Assembly (NCBI RefSeq): GCF_001427385.1
Contig: NZ_LMGJ01000036.1
Coordinates: 60,001-103,344, forward strand
Direction: 5' to 3'
Source of the DNA: Mesorhizobium sp. Root157
GTDB lineage: Bacteria; Pseudomonadota; Alphaproteobacteria; Rhizobiales; Rhizobiaceae
DNA length: 43,344 bases
The notes below the pieces were generated by a model that was not told the origin of the DNA, did no database searches, and saw nothing but the letters and a program-made list of their open reading frames with translations. Each line of letters begins with the position of its first letter. Position 1 is the stretch's first letter. Made by a program: the position numbers and the translations under genes. This document shows positions 8,812 to 17,904 of this stretch, piece after piece.

Positions 8812-9888
8812 TCAGCCCTCGGAAATATCGGCCAGCAGCCTGGATTGGTGATCGGCGATCAAGGCATCGACGATTTCGTCCAGTTCGCCCATCATCACCC
8901 GATCGAGCTTGTAGAGCGTCAGGTTGATGCGATGGTCGGTCACCCGTCCCTGGGGGAAATTATAGGTGCGGATACGCTCTGACCGGTCGCCTGATCCAAC
9001 CTGCGATTTTCGCGACGAGGAGCGCTCTTCGTCGGCGCGGCTGCGCTCGAGGTCGTAAAGCCTGGCGCGTAAAATCTGCATGGCGCGCGCCCGGTTCTGG
9101 TGCTGCGATTTTTCCGCCTGCACCACCATGATGCCGGTCGGCAGATGGGTGATGCGCACCGCCGAATCGGTGGTGTTGACGTGCTGACCGCCGGAACCGG
9201 AGGCGCGCATCGTATCGATGCGGATATCCTCCGACCTGATTTCGATGTCCACTTCTTCCGCCTCAGGCAAAACCGCAACGGTAGCCGCCGACGTATGGAT
9301 ACGCCCTTGCGCTTCCGTTGCCGGCACGCGCTGCACCCGATGCACGCCCGATTCGAACTTCAGATGCGCAAACACGCCCCTACCCGAGATGGTGGCGATG
9401 ATTTCCTTGAAGCCGCCAGCATCACCATCGCTGGCCGAGGCCGTTTCAAACCGCCAGCCGCGCTCGGCGGCGTAGCGCTCATACATGCGGAAAAGATCGC
9501 CGGCAAACAAGGCCGCCTCGTCGCCGCCGGTGCCGGCGCGGATTTCCAGGATGGCATTCTTTTCATCGGCGGCATCCTTGGGCAAAAGCAGAATCTGGAT
9601 ATCCTGCTGCAACGCCTCGATCCGCTCCTCGACATCCGGCAAATCCGCCTCGGCCAGCGCCCGCATCTCGGCGTCGGTGCCCTTGTCGGCAAGCATCGCC
9701 TCGAGGTCGGCCTGTTCGTGCTCGGCCGCGCGCAACGCCCTGATCCTAGCGACAAGATCCTGGATATCGGCATATTCGGACGCCATTTTGACATAGGCGT
9801 CAGCTGCCGGCCCGGCCGCCATCTGCGCTTCGAGCATCTCGAAACGCTTGACGACCTGATCCATGCGGTCACGAGGAAGATTGGCCAT
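8812..9888 (-). CDS. prfA: Peptide chain release factor 1 (RF1)
   Basis: A 358-residue class I release factor that reads UAA and UAG in the ribosomal A site and triggers peptidyl-tRNA hydrolysis. The PAT tripeptide that recognises the stop codon is at 189-191 and the universal GGQ at 233-235, in [13 protein letters not shown] rather than SPF distinguishes RF1 from RF2. The length is normal. It begins 26 bases after the ptsP stop and is followed within 4 bases by prmC, which modifies its GGQ; ptsP-prfA-prmC is probably one operon. Confidence 0.98.
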   Translation of the reverse strand: MANLPRDRMDQVVKRFEMLEAQMAAGPAADAYVKMASEYADIQDLVARIRALRAAEHEQADLEAMLADKGTDAEMRALAEADLPDVEERIEALQQDIQILLLPKDAADEKNAILEIRAGTGGDEAALFAGDLFRMYERYAAERGWRFETASASDGDAGGFKEIIATISGRGVFAHLKFESGVHRVQRVPATEAQGRIHTSAATVAVLPEAEEVDIEIRSEDIRIDTMRASGSGGQHVNTTDSAVRITHLPTGIMVVQAEKSQHQNRARAMQILRARLYDLERSRADEERSSSRKSQVGSGDRSERIRTYNFPQGRVTDHRINLTLYKLDRVMMGELDEIVDALIADHQSRLLADISEG

Positions 9889-9914
9889 GATTTCCAGACG
9901 CGGCTAGATAAATC

Positions 9915-12185
9915 TCAAAGCGGGATCGAACGGTCGTCGGCGAACGCCTGCAACAGTGCCCGCATCGGTATGCCGTTTGCCGGCGCCTGCAGGTTGTCGT
10001 CGAAGAAGGCTTCGAGTTCCGCCACCGGAAGTTCGCACAACATCGCCTTGACCGGGCCGATCGAGGCTGGCGACATGGAAATCGAGCGGAAGCCGACGCC
10101 GATCAGCGCCATGGCCGAGATCGGCTTGCCGGCCAGTTCGCCACACAAGGTCACCGGGGTATGGTTGCGCCGGCTGGCGTCTGCGATCTGCTTCAGCACG
10201 CGCAGGAACGGCACCGACAATGGATCGAAGCGGTCCGACACCAGGGTGTTGCCGCGATCGACGGCCATTACGAACTGGAACAGGTCGTTGGACCCGACCG
10301 AGACGAAATCGACCGACCTCATGAGATCGTCGAGCTGGAACAGGAGCGACGGCACCTCCAGCATGGCGCCTAGCTTGAGGCTGGTTGGCAAAAGGTGGGC
10401 GAAGCGTGACAGGTGGCGAACCTCGCGATCGATGATTTCGCGCGCCTGGACAATCTCGCCGAGTTCGGTGACCATCGGCAGCATCAGCTTCAGTTCGCGC
10501 CCGCCGGCAGCCTTCAGCAAGGCCCGTATCTGCGTTCTCAAAAGACCCGGGCGATCCAGCGTGAGACGGATCGCCCGCCAGCCAAGTGCGGGATTTTCCT
10601 CCTGCACGGTGTTCTTGAAATACGGCAGCACCTTGTCGCCGCCGATATCGATGGTGCGGAAGGTGACCGGCTTGCCACGCGCAGCTTCGAGCACGTCGCG
10701 ATAGAGCTCTTCCTGGGCTTCGGCACGCGGGAAGGTCGACGCCACCATGAACTGCAGTTCGGTGCGGAACAGGCCGATGCCGCCGGCGCCCGATTCGGCC
10801 AGTTGCGGCAGATCGACCATCAGCCCGGCGTTCATCAGGAGATCGACCTGCACGCCGTCCGTTGAGACGGAAGGCTTGTTGCGCAGTTCGCGATAGAGTT
10901 CCTGCCGCCGCGCCCTGAAACGCACCTTCTCGGCATAGGCCTTCTCGAGGTCGGATTGCGGCCGAAGATGGACCGTGCCTTCCTCTCCGTCGACGATAAC
11001 GGCATCGCCGTTCTCAGCCATGGAGACAGCGCCCTTGACCTGTCCGGCCACCGGTATGCCCATGGCACGCGCCACGATCACCACATGGCTGGTCGCGGTT
11101 CCGTCCTCCAGAACCAGGCCTCGCAGCTTGTCGCGCGGGTAGTCGAGCAATTCGGCCGCGCCCATGGAGCGGGCCACGATGATGGCGTCCTTGGGCAAGG
11201 ACGTCGCCACATCGTCCGGTCCGCGTCCCATCAACTGGCGCAGCAGCCTGTTGGCGAGGTCGTCGAAATCGCTCATCCGCTCGCGCAGATACGGATCGGT
11301 CATGTGGAGCATGCGGGCGCGCATGTCGCTTTGCACTTTTTCCACCGCCGCTTCGGCAGTCAGGCCGTTGCTAATCGCCTCCTCCAGCCGGCGCACCCAG
11401 CCGCGGTCGTTGGCAAACATGCGATAGGCTTCCAGGACTTCGCGATGTTCGCCTTCGAAGGCGACGTCGCGGCGCTCGAGCATGTCGTCGATGGAAAGCC
11501 TCAGCGAGCCGAGCGCACCGGCCAGGCGGCGCACCTCGTCTTCGCTGTCTTCGTTGAACAGGTTCGTGACGACGATGCGGGGTTCGTGCAGCACCACATG
11601 GCCAAGCCCGATTCCTTCGTTGAAGGAAACGCCTGCAAAGCTGGCCGGCCGCTTGAGATCGAGTTCGAGGCCGGGCCGTGTCAGACGGGCAAGGTCGCCG
11701 GTGGCGATCATTTCCGCGATCACCATCGCGGTGGTTTCCAGCGCCTCGACTTCGTCGTCGCGGTAGGTGCGCATGGTCTTGTTCTGGACAACCAGTACGC
11801 CAAGGGTGCGGCCGGCCCTCAGCAACGGCACGCCAAGGAAGGAGGAGTAAATCTCCTCCCCTGTTTCCGGAAGATAGGCGAAGGCTGGATGTTCCTGTGC
11901 ATTGGAGAGATTGAGCGGGCGCGCGCTGGCGGCGATCGTGCCGACAAGGCCCTGGCCGAGCCGCAGTTGCGCCATGTGCACGGCGTTCGGGTTAAGACCC
12001 TCTGTGGCATAGAGTTCGAGCATGGAGTCGGAACGCAGCACATAGAGCGAGCAAACCTCGGCCACCATGTTGGAGGCGATGTCGCGCACGATCCGGTCAA
12101 GCCTCTCCTGCGGCTCAAGCGGCTCTTGCATGAGCTCGCGGAGCCGTTTCAGCAAAACGCGTGGGCCAACGGCCGTTTCACGCAT
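9915..12185 (-). CDS. ptsP: Phosphoenolpyruvate-protein phosphotransferase PtsP (EI-Ntr)
   Basis: Enzyme I of the nitrogen phosphotransferase system. It takes phosphate from PEP and passes it to NPr and then EIIA-Ntr, a regulatory cascade linking nitrogen and carbon status to potassium transport and storage. The N-terminal GAF domain (about 1-165) distinguishes it from sugar EI. The PEP-utiliser domain has the phosphorylated His in GTATSHVVIVARAMGIP, and the C-terminal barrel carries GIGLFRTELQFM and the LCGELAGKP signature. I chose the ATG at 12185 (MRETAVGPRVLLKRLREL, 756 residues), the normal length. A GTG at 12233 would add 16 unconserved residues and has no good ribosome-binding site. 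It lies 83 bases after lysC on the same strand. Confidence 0.94.
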   Translation of the reverse strand: MRETAVGPRVLLKRLRELMQEPLEPQERLDRIVRDIASNMVAEVCSLYVLRSDSMLELYATEGLNPNAVHMAQLRLGQGLVGTIAASARPLNLSNAQEHPAFAYLPETGEEIYSSFLGVPLLRAGRTLGVLVVQNKTMRTYRDDEVEALETTAMVIAEMIATGDLARLTRPGLELDLKRPASFAGVSFNEGIGLGHVVLHEPRIVVTNLFNEDSEDEVRRLAGALGSLRLSIDDMLERRDVAFEGEHREVLEAYRMFANDRGWVRRLEEAISNGLTAEAAVEKVQSDMRARMLHMTDPYLRERMSDFDDLANRLLRQLMGRGPDDVATSLPKDAIIVARSMGAAELLDYPRDKLRGLVLEDGTATSHVVIVARAMGIPVAGQVKGAVSMAENGDAVIVDGEEGTVHLRPQSDLEKAYAEKVRFRARRQELYRELRNKPSVSTDGVQVDLLMNAGLMVDLPQLAESGAGGIGLFRTELQFMVASTFPRAEAQEELYRDVLEAARGKPVTFRTIDIGGDKVLPYFKNTVQEENPALGWRAIRLTLDRPGLLRTQIRALLKAAGGRELKLMLPMVTELGEIVQAREIIDREVRHLSRFAHLLPTSLKLGAMLEVPSLLFQLDDLMRSVDFVSVGSNDLFQFVMAVDRGNTLVSDRFDPLSVPFLRVLKQIADASRRNHTPVTLCGELAGKPISAMALIGVGFRSISMSPASIGPVKAMLCELPVAELEAFFDDNLQAPANGIPMRALLQAFADDRSIPL

Positions 12186-12268
12186 CGAGGCATGTTCTCC
12201 AATGGCTTTCGCCCAGTGAGCACTGCTGCTCACCGGCGTTCAACGCAACAACCGACTCTTGACGCCCT

Positions 12269-13522
12269 TTATTGCCTATCTAGACCGTATACGGAATGGA
12301 GAGTGCGAACTGCAAGCTCTGTATAAGGTCCGTCGATCAGGATCGAGATCTTGATCTCCGATGTCGTGATGGCGCGGATGTTGATCGACTTTTCCGATAG
12401 AGCCTTGAACGCCGTTGCCGCGACGCCGGTGTGGCTGCGCATTCCGATGCCGATGACAGACACCTTCGACATGCCGTCGTCATGCTGGACAGCGTCGAAC
12501 CCGACCGTTTCCTTGACCTTTTCCAGAACTGCCAGCGCCTTGCCGACATCGCCGGAAGGCACCGTGAAGGTCATGTCGGTCGACTTGCCGTCTTCCGAGA
12601 TATTCTGGACGATCATGTCCACATTGATGCCGGCTTCGGCCAGCGGGCCGAAAATGCCGGCGGCAACGCCCGGCCGGTCGGCGACCCGGCGCAATGAAAT
12701 CTGTGCCTCATCCTTGGCGTAGGCGATTCCGGTGACGACCTGCTGTTCCACGATTTCTTCCTCGTCGCAAATAAGCGTTCCGGGCGGGTTGATCGGATCT
12801 CCCATGCCGGGCGCGTCCGGGTCTGCAAATGACGACCGCACGAAGGTACGCACCTTGTGCACCATGGCAAGCTCGACCGAGCGGACCTGCAGCACCTTGG
12901 CGCCGAGCGAAGCCATTTCGAGCATTTCCTCAAACGAGATCTTCGCCAGCCGCCGCGCCTTCGGCTCGACGCGCGGGTCCGTCGTATAGACGCCGTCGAC
13001 ATCGGTATAGATATCACAGCGGTCGGCCTTCACGGCTGCCGCAATGGCAACGGCGCTGGTATCGGAACCGCCCCGGCCCAGCGTCGCAATGCGGTTGTCG
13101 GGGCTGATGCCCTGAAAACCGGCAACCACCGCAACCTGCCCCTCGCCGAACCGCTTGATCAGGAAAGACCCGTCGATGTCGGTGATGCGGGCAGCGCCAT
13201 GGGCGTTGTCGGTCTTGATCGGGATTTGCCAGCCCTGCCAGGAGCGGGCATGCACACCCATGTTCTGCAAGGTGATGGCAAGAAGCCCGGCAGTGACCTG
13301 CTCACCGGAGGCGACCACCGCGTCGTATTCGCGCGCATCGTGCATGGGCGACGCTTCGCGTGTCCATGCGACAAGTTCATTGGTTTTGCCGGCCATGGCC
13401 GAAACCACCACGGCAACGTCGTGGCCGGCATCGACCTCGCGTTTGACATGGCGCGCAACATTGCGGATGCGGGCGATGTCGGCGACCGAAGTCCCGCCGA
13501 ATTTCATCACGATACGCGCCAT
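12269..13522 (-). CDS. lysC: Aspartate kinase
   Basis: A 417-residue enzyme that phosphorylates L-aspartate to 4-phospho-aspartate, the first step to lysine, threonine, methionine and diaminopimelate. The kinase domain opens with KFGGTSVAD (7-15) and contains GRGGSDTSAVAIAAA. Two C-terminal ACT domains (from about residue 265) bind the feedback inhibitor. The length matches the monofunctional lysC/ask class, not the ThrA or MetL fusions. It heads a minus-strand run with ptsP, prfA and prmC, an arrangement typical of Hyphomicrobiales, and is divergent from ubiG. Confidence 0.97.
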   Translation of the reverse strand: MARIVMKFGGTSVADIARIRNVARHVKREVDAGHDVAVVVSAMAGKTNELVAWTREASPMHDAREYDAVVASGEQVTAGLLAITLQNMGVHARSWQGWQIPIKTDNAHGAARITDIDGSFLIKRFGEGQVAVVAGFQGISPDNRIATLGRGGSDTSAVAIAAAVKADRCDIYTDVDGVYTTDPRVEPKARRLAKISFEEMLEMASLGAKVLQVRSVELAMVHKVRTFVRSSFADPDAPGMGDPINPPGTLICDEEEIVEQQVVTGIAYAKDEAQISLRRVADRPGVAAGIFGPLAEAGINVDMIVQNISEDGKSTDMTFTVPSGDVGKALAVLEKVKETVGFDAVQHDDGMSKVSVIGIGMRSHTGVAATAFKALSEKSINIRAITTSEIKISILIDGPYTELAVRTLHSVYGLDRQ

Positions 13523-13610
13523 GGGAGCGGAATGCCTTTGGATACTCGACCGAGCTGGCCGAAAACGACTTTATTGAGCGTCCAAGATGTCTGAACGCCG
13601 ATGCGCGGCC

Positions 13611-13639
13611 TCCTTAGCCAAAACGGCCAATGTGTGCAA
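13611..13639 (-). promoter_or_regulatory. Possible lysC promoter
   Basis: On the minus strand, TTGCAC (13639-13634), 17 bases, then TAAGGA (13616-13611), about 90 bases before the lysC start. The -35 and spacing are reasonable and the -10 is weak. It is offered as a candidate only. Confidence 0.35.
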
Positions 13640-13734
13640 GCGACAGGAGACCGCGCCTTGAGGTCTGACAAATTGTTGCCTTGACATTCGTCGCCCCGCG
13701 CACGACTTCCTATGACTTCCACGGAGATCAGGAC

Positions 13735-14484
13735 ATGCCCGACACCCGACGGTCAACCATCGATGCCGGTGAAGTGGAGCGCTTCTCGGCGCTTGCCGCG
13801 GAATGGTGGAACCCAAACGGCAAATTCCGCCCCCTGCACAAATTCAACCCCGTTCGCCTTGCCTATATTCGCGACCAGGTGGCTCAGCGCTTCGGCCGTG
13901 ATCCGCGCGAGGCACGGCCGTTCGAAGGCCTGCGCATCCTCGATATCGGTTGCGGCGGCGGGTTGCTGTGCGAGCCGATGGCTCGGCTGGGAGCCGAAAT
14001 TGTCGGTGCGGACGCATCATCCACCAACATCGAGGTCGCCAGGCTGCACGCCTCGGACTCCGGCGTCGAGGTCGACTATCGCGCAACGACGGCGGAAGAC
14101 CTCGCCGAGGCCGGTGAAAAATTCGACGTGATCCTCAACATGGAAGTCGTCGAACATGTCTCCGACATCGACCTTTTCGTTGGAAAATGCGGTGAAATGG
14201 TCAAGCCGGGCGGGATCATGTTCGTCGCCACGATCAACCGGACGCTGAAGGCGCTTGGCCTTGCCATCATCGGGGCCGAATACGTGCTGCGCTGGCTGCC
14301 GCGCGGCACTCACCAGTTCGGCAAGCTGGTGCGTCCGGAGGAACTGGAACGCGCGCTCACCAGCGCCAGCCTTGCCATTACGGATCGCACCGGCGTCACC
14401 TACAATCCGCTTGCCGACCGCTGGCAGCGCTCGAAGGACATGGACGTCAACTACATGGTGCTGGCCGAGAAAGCGGCGGCCTGA
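13735..14484 (+). CDS. ubiG: Ubiquinone biosynthesis O-methyltransferase UbiG
   Basis: A 249-residue SAM-dependent enzyme that carries out both O-methylations in ubiquinone synthesis. The start is the ATG at 13735 ([20 protein letters not shown]), preceded by a GGAG/AGGA region; an in-frame TTG at 13681 would add 18 unconserved residues. UbiG hallmarks are the [20 protein letters not shown]-terminus, SAM motif [14 protein letters not shown], and the late [14 protein letters not shown] segment. It is divergent from lysC and ends 6 bases from the converging EamA gene. Confidence 0.97.
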   Translation: MPDTRRSTIDAGEVERFSALAAEWWNPNGKFRPLHKFNPVRLAYIRDQVAQRFGRDPREARPFEGLRILDIGCGGGLLCEPMARLGAEIVGADASSTNIEVARLHASDSGVEVDYRATTAEDLAEAGEKFDVILNMEVVEHVSDIDLFVGKCGEMVKPGGIMFVATINRTLKALGLAIIGAEYVLRWLPRGTHQFGKLVRPEELERALTSASLAITDRTGVTYNPLADRWQRSKDMDVNYMVLAEKAAA

Positions 14485-14490
14485 CCGTTA

Positions 14491-15387
14491 TTACGGCCCG
14501 GTTTCCTGGCGCTGCGCCCTGGTGGTGACAATGACCCCAAGCGTGATGATCACGGCTCCCGTCCAGGTCAGCCACTGATAGTGCTCGCCGAGAAAGAAAA
14601 GGCCGGAGAAAAGGCCGATTGCGGCGGCCACATAGCCGATCTGGCTGAGATAGACCGGGCCCCCGACGGCTTGCAGCCGGAAGAAAAAGACAAACATGGC
14701 CGAGGCAGACGCGATCTGGGCCGCGGTGATGGCGGGCACTGCCCCCAATTGGCCGAATGGCTCGCCCCCTTGCACAACAAGGACTGCCGCAAGCAGCATG
14801 ATCGCCGCCGCCAGATGGCTGCCGACGGCAAGTTCGATCGGGCCGGTTTCGCCGGGCCAGTCCCAGGTCCGGTAGATGTTGCCGACAGCGAGGCTCACCG
14901 GGATCATAAGCCCGGCCGCTACCCACAGCGGGTCGGCCGGCTGGCCCGCCTCGCCGCGCGTTACCGCCACCATGACGGCACCTGAAAAGCCGACAACTAT
15001 GCCAACGACACCGAGCAGGTTGGGCCGTCTTACCCCAAGCAGGATCGAAAACATCAAGGTAATGACCGGCGACAGGGTGAACATGATGCCGGTGTAGCCG
15101 GCCCCGAGATGCCTGATCGCCGAGAACATCAAGAGATTGGGTAGAGCATAGGAAACGGCTGCCGTTACCGCAAAATAGCGCAGCTTGTGGGCATCAAGCC
15201 GGATCGGCTTGCGGCGCAGCAGCAGCGAGATCAAGAGGACGCTCCCCGCCCCGGCCGAAATCACGAAGGCCCAGACGATGCCCTCGACGCCTGCATCGGT
15301 GGCCAACTTCCCGAACGGAAGCGACAGACCAAGCAACGCGCCCGTGATCACCAGCAATCCCGGTGCCGAAGCCCAGATAGGGTTCAT
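14491..15387 (-). CDS. EamA/DMT-family transporter
   Basis: A 298-residue inner-membrane protein with ten predicted helices arranged as two EamA repeats, the drug/metabolite exporter fold. The second repeat includes QLGAVPAITAAQIASASAM and the typical end GLFFLGEHYQWLTWTGAVII. No substrate can be assigned. Family members export amino acids, nucleobases or other metabolites. The gene converges on ubiG and is separated by 80 bases from the upstream DUF1178 operon. Confidence 0.88.
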   Translation of the reverse strand: MNPIWASAPGLLVITGALLGLSLPFGKLATDAGVEGIVWAFVISAGAGSVLLISLLLRRKPIRLDAHKLRYFAVTAAVSYALPNLLMFSAIRHLGAGYTGIMFTLSPVITLMFSILLGVRRPNLLGVVGIVVGFSGAVMVAVTRGEAGQPADPLWVAAGLMIPVSLAVGNIYRTWDWPGETGPIELAVGSHLAAAIMLLAAVLVVQGGEPFGQLGAVPAITAAQIASASAMFVFFFRLQAVGGPVYLSQIGYVAAAIGLFSGLFFLGEHYQWLTWTGAVIITLGVIVTTRAQRQETGP

Positions 15388-15467
15388 GGATTATCCCGAC
15401 GTTTCGGTGTGTATTTGGCGCAAACGCAGTGTCGCGCGAATAAGCCAGTCGACGCCAAAGGAGAGGG

Positions 15468-15893
15468 TCAGTTCTGGTCGTCGGGGAAAACCGGCACCGG
15501 CATGAACTCCACGCCGTCTTCTACCAGGGCCTTTGCATCATCGAGCGTCGCCTCGCCATAGATGCCGCGCTTATCGGCTTCACCGAAATGGATCTTGCGC
15601 GCCTCCTCGGCGAACTTGTCACCGACGTAATCGGCATTGGCGCGGATCTTGTCGGCCATGGCCTTCATCTGCGCCATCATGCGGCGCTGGTCCTCTCCCA
15701 TGGCAAGGGCGACCTTCTCCTTCTTGCCGCCTGTCGAGACCGCCGGCGCCATCAGCGCCTTCTCGATCTTGTGCGAACCGCAGGCTGGACAATCAACGAA
15801 ACCGCGTTTCTTTTGTGCTTCGAAGTCATCGCTGGAGCGGAACCAGGCTTCGAACTCGTGCTCGCTGTCGCAGACGAGGGAAAAGCGGATCAA
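15468..15893 (-). CDS. DUF1178 family protein (zinc-ribbon-like)
   Basis: A 141-residue protein of unknown function conserved in alphaproteobacteria. The start is a TTG at 15893 (then IRFSLVCDSEHEFEAWF), overlapping the TGA of the upstream nitrilase-like gene in TTGA, with an AAGGGG site before it. A longer frame from 16064 runs inside the neighbouring gene and is not real. Cys in LVCDSEHEFE and a CPACGSHKIEKALM pair suggest a small zinc ribbon at the N-terminus; the rest is charged and helical. Translational coupling implies co-expression with the amidohydrolase, GrxC and ComF. Confidence 0.88.
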   Translation of the reverse strand: MIRFSLVCDSEHEFEAWFRSSDDFEAQKKRGFVDCPACGSHKIEKALMAPAVSTGGKKEKVALAMGEDQRRMMAQMKAMADKIRANADYVGDKFAEEARKIHFGEADKRGIYGEATLDDAKALVEDGVEFMPVPVFPDDQN

Positions 15894-16753
15894 GACGCCG
15901 CCCCTTTCAGGTTCACGTCCCCGGACGCAAGTTTGACCGAGAATTCGCGCGCGTTCTTCAGGTTGGGTATCTTGCGCCGCGCCGCTGCCGATTGGGACGG
16001 ATCGATCTCGGCAACGACCACTCCAGGTTCGTTGTGATCCGCCTCGGCAAGAACCCGGCCCCACGGATCGACGATCAGCGAATGCCCGTAGGTTTCGCGG
16101 CCGTCCTCGTGCAGTCCGCCTTGCGCGGCGGCAACGACGAATGCGCCGTTCTCGATGGCGCGGGCGCGCAGCAGCACATGCCAGTGCGCCTCGCCAGTCT
16201 GGCGCGTGAAGGCTGCTGGAACCGACAGGATTTCGGCACCGGCAAGCGCCTCCGACCTGAAAAGCTGCGGAAAGCGCAGATCATAGCACACGGCGAAGCC
16301 CAGCTTCGCGCCGTTCACTTCAGAAACTACAGCTTGGGCGCCGGGTTCGTAAGCAGCCGATTCGCGCCAGCTTTCGCCATTGTCGAGATCGACATCGAAC
16401 ATGTGGATCTTGTCATAGGAGGCCAGCGTCTTGCCTTCCGGCGAAAACAACAGCGCACGATTGGCGATCTTGCCGTCTGCACGCAGGATCGCAGTCGAGC
16501 CGATGTGCAGGAAAATACCGAGTTCGCTGGCCAGTTTGCGGGCGGTGGCAACGATGATGTCGCGATCCTCTGCAACGAACAACGCCGCGCGCGCCTCCTT
16601 GTCGCGCAGCAATGCGCCGGTCATCTCAGGCGTCTGGATGTAGGTAGCACCTTGCGCCACCGCATCTCGAACAAGCCGCTCCATATCGATCGCGTTGCGT
16701 TCCGGGCTCGTTCCTGAACGCATCTGAACTGCTGCAGCCTTGAAAACACTCAT
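15890..16753 (-). CDS. Carbon-nitrogen hydrolase (nitrilase superfamily, Nit-type)
   Basis: A 287-residue nitrilase-fold amidohydrolase with the Glu-Lys-Cys triad in the expected places: Glu in QTPEMTGALL, Lys in YDKIHMFDVDL and Cys in GFAVCYDLRFPQLFR. The last signature is closest to the Nit1/Nit2 branch, whose members hydrolyse deaminated glutathione or omega-amides such as alpha-ketoglutaramate. Its position 9 bases downstream of glutaredoxin grxC fits a role in glutathione metabolite repair, but that is inference. A GAGG site precedes the ATG at 16753. The stop overlaps the next gene's TTG start. Confidence 0.9.
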   Translation of the reverse strand: MSVFKAAAVQMRSGTSPERNAIDMERLVRDAVAQGATYIQTPEMTGALLRDKEARAALFVAEDRDIIVATARKLASELGIFLHIGSTAILRADGKIANRALLFSPEGKTLASYDKIHMFDVDLDNGESWRESAAYEPGAQAVVSEVNGAKLGFAVCYDLRFPQLFRSEALAGAEILSVPAAFTRQTGEAHWHVLLRARAIENGAFVVAAAQGGLHEDGRETYGHSLIVDPWGRVLAEADHNEPGVVVAEIDPSQSAAARRKIPNLKNAREFSVKLASGDVNLKGAAS

Positions 16754-16762
16754 ATCCTGACC

Positions 16763-17032
16763 TCAAACAAACGTGCCGTTGGCGAGCAGTGTATCAAGCC
16801 TGCCTTCCGCTTCCAACGCGTGCAGGTCATCGCAGCCGCCGACATGCGTCGAGCCGATGAATATCTGCGGAAAAGTCGTGTGCCCATTGGCGCGCGCCAT
16901 CATCTCCCGGCGCAACTCCGGCGAGAACGAGGCGTCGTGCTCGGTAAACGCAATGCCCTTCTTTTCGAGCAGCCGCTTGGCTGCCGAACAATAACCACAC
17001 ATTGCGCGCGTATAGATCGTCACGTCGACCAT
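16763..17032 (-). CDS. grxC: Glutaredoxin 3 (GrxC)
   Basis: An 89-residue thioredoxin-fold protein that reduces disulfides with glutathione in the cytoplasm. The dithiol active site is CGYC at 12-15 (CPYC is the textbook form), followed by the cis-Pro TTFPQIFIG and the glutathione-binding HVGGCDDLHALE motif. Both Cys are kept, so it should be a normal dithiol enzyme. It sits between comF (31 bases upstream) and the nitrilase-like gene. Confidence 0.95.
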   Translation of the reverse strand: MVDVTIYTRAMCGYCSAAKRLLEKKGIAFTEHDASFSPELRREMMARANGHTTFPQIFIGSTHVGGCDDLHALEAEGRLDTLLANGTFV

Positions 17033-17063
17033 GGGTCAACAATCCTGTCTTTTGTTACGACGC

Positions 17064-17837
17064 TTATATAGGCGTTGTTTCGTCGGCTCGGAAGTCCTCA
17101 GGCAGGACCCGCGCAAAAGTGAGGACGTCGACGGCGGCGGCGCCGCCCTTTCTCAGCGCCCTGGTGGCGGCGGCAACGGTAGCCCCTGTGGTATAGACAT
17201 CGTCGATCAACAGCACCCGCCGGCCGGCGACCGCGATTTCTGCCTCCGGTGGGACGCGAAAGGCGCGATGCACGTTGTCTTCCCGCTCCTTGCGTTGCAG
17301 GCCGACTTGTTGGCGTGTCAACTTCACGCGTTTCAAGGCGGAAGGCGCAAGCGGCACGCTGCTCTGCCTTGATATGGCACGGCCGAGTTCGGCCGACTGG
17401 TTGAACGTGCGCCTGAAGAAGCGCCGCCAATGCAGCGGCACCGGCACGATCACGTCGGCGTCTGCAATAAGCTCGCTGCCTGCCCGCACCATCCACCTGG
17501 CCATCCAGGGCGCTAGATCGGTGCGGTCGTGATATTTCAGGCCCTGCACCATATCGCGGGCGACGCCGCCATAGGCGACAGCGGCACGCGCCCGCTCGAA
17601 TGGAGGCGGATCGGCGATCGCCTCTGCCGAAAGAAACCCGTCGCCCATTTCATGCACGAACGGCGTGCCCATCACCGGGCACCAGGGCCGCTCAAGAAGC
17701 TTGAGCCTCGACCAGCAGGCGCCGCAAAGCACACCAGGCTCCAGCACATGTCTGCGGCACCCGGCGCAAATCGGAGGAAACAGGATTCGCACCGGCCACT
17801 TCAGAACCGTATGAGCAAAACTCTTGATCTCAGCCAT
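17064..17837 (-). CDS. comF: ComF family protein (phosphoribosyltransferase-like)
   Basis: A 257-residue protein with an N-terminal four-Cys zinc finger (CAGCRRHVLEPGVLCGACW, about 23-41) and a C-terminal type I PRTase domain with the PRPP loop VLLIDDVYTTGATVAA (about 208-223). ComF/GntX proteins are tied to DNA uptake in competent bacteria, where ComF binds single-stranded DNA and helicase partners. In alphaproteobacteria the role is not settled. It heads the comF-grxC-Nit-DUF1178 operon and is divergent from the methyltransferase gene. Confidence 0.92.
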   Translation of the reverse strand: MAEIKSFAHTVLKWPVRILFPPICAGCRRHVLEPGVLCGACWSRLKLLERPWCPVMGTPFVHEMGDGFLSAEAIADPPPFERARAAVAYGGVARDMVQGLKYHDRTDLAPWMARWMVRAGSELIADADVIVPVPLHWRRFFRRTFNQSAELGRAISRQSSVPLAPSALKRVKLTRQQVGLQRKEREDNVHRAFRVPPEAEIAVAGRRVLLIDDVYTTGATVAAATRALRKGGAAAVDVLTFARVLPEDFRADETTPI

Positions 17838-17904
17838 CTAATCGGCCACGTGACTTGGGTAACGGCTCACCCTACAGCAGACGCCGGTTGAATCGAGACA
17901 TTTC

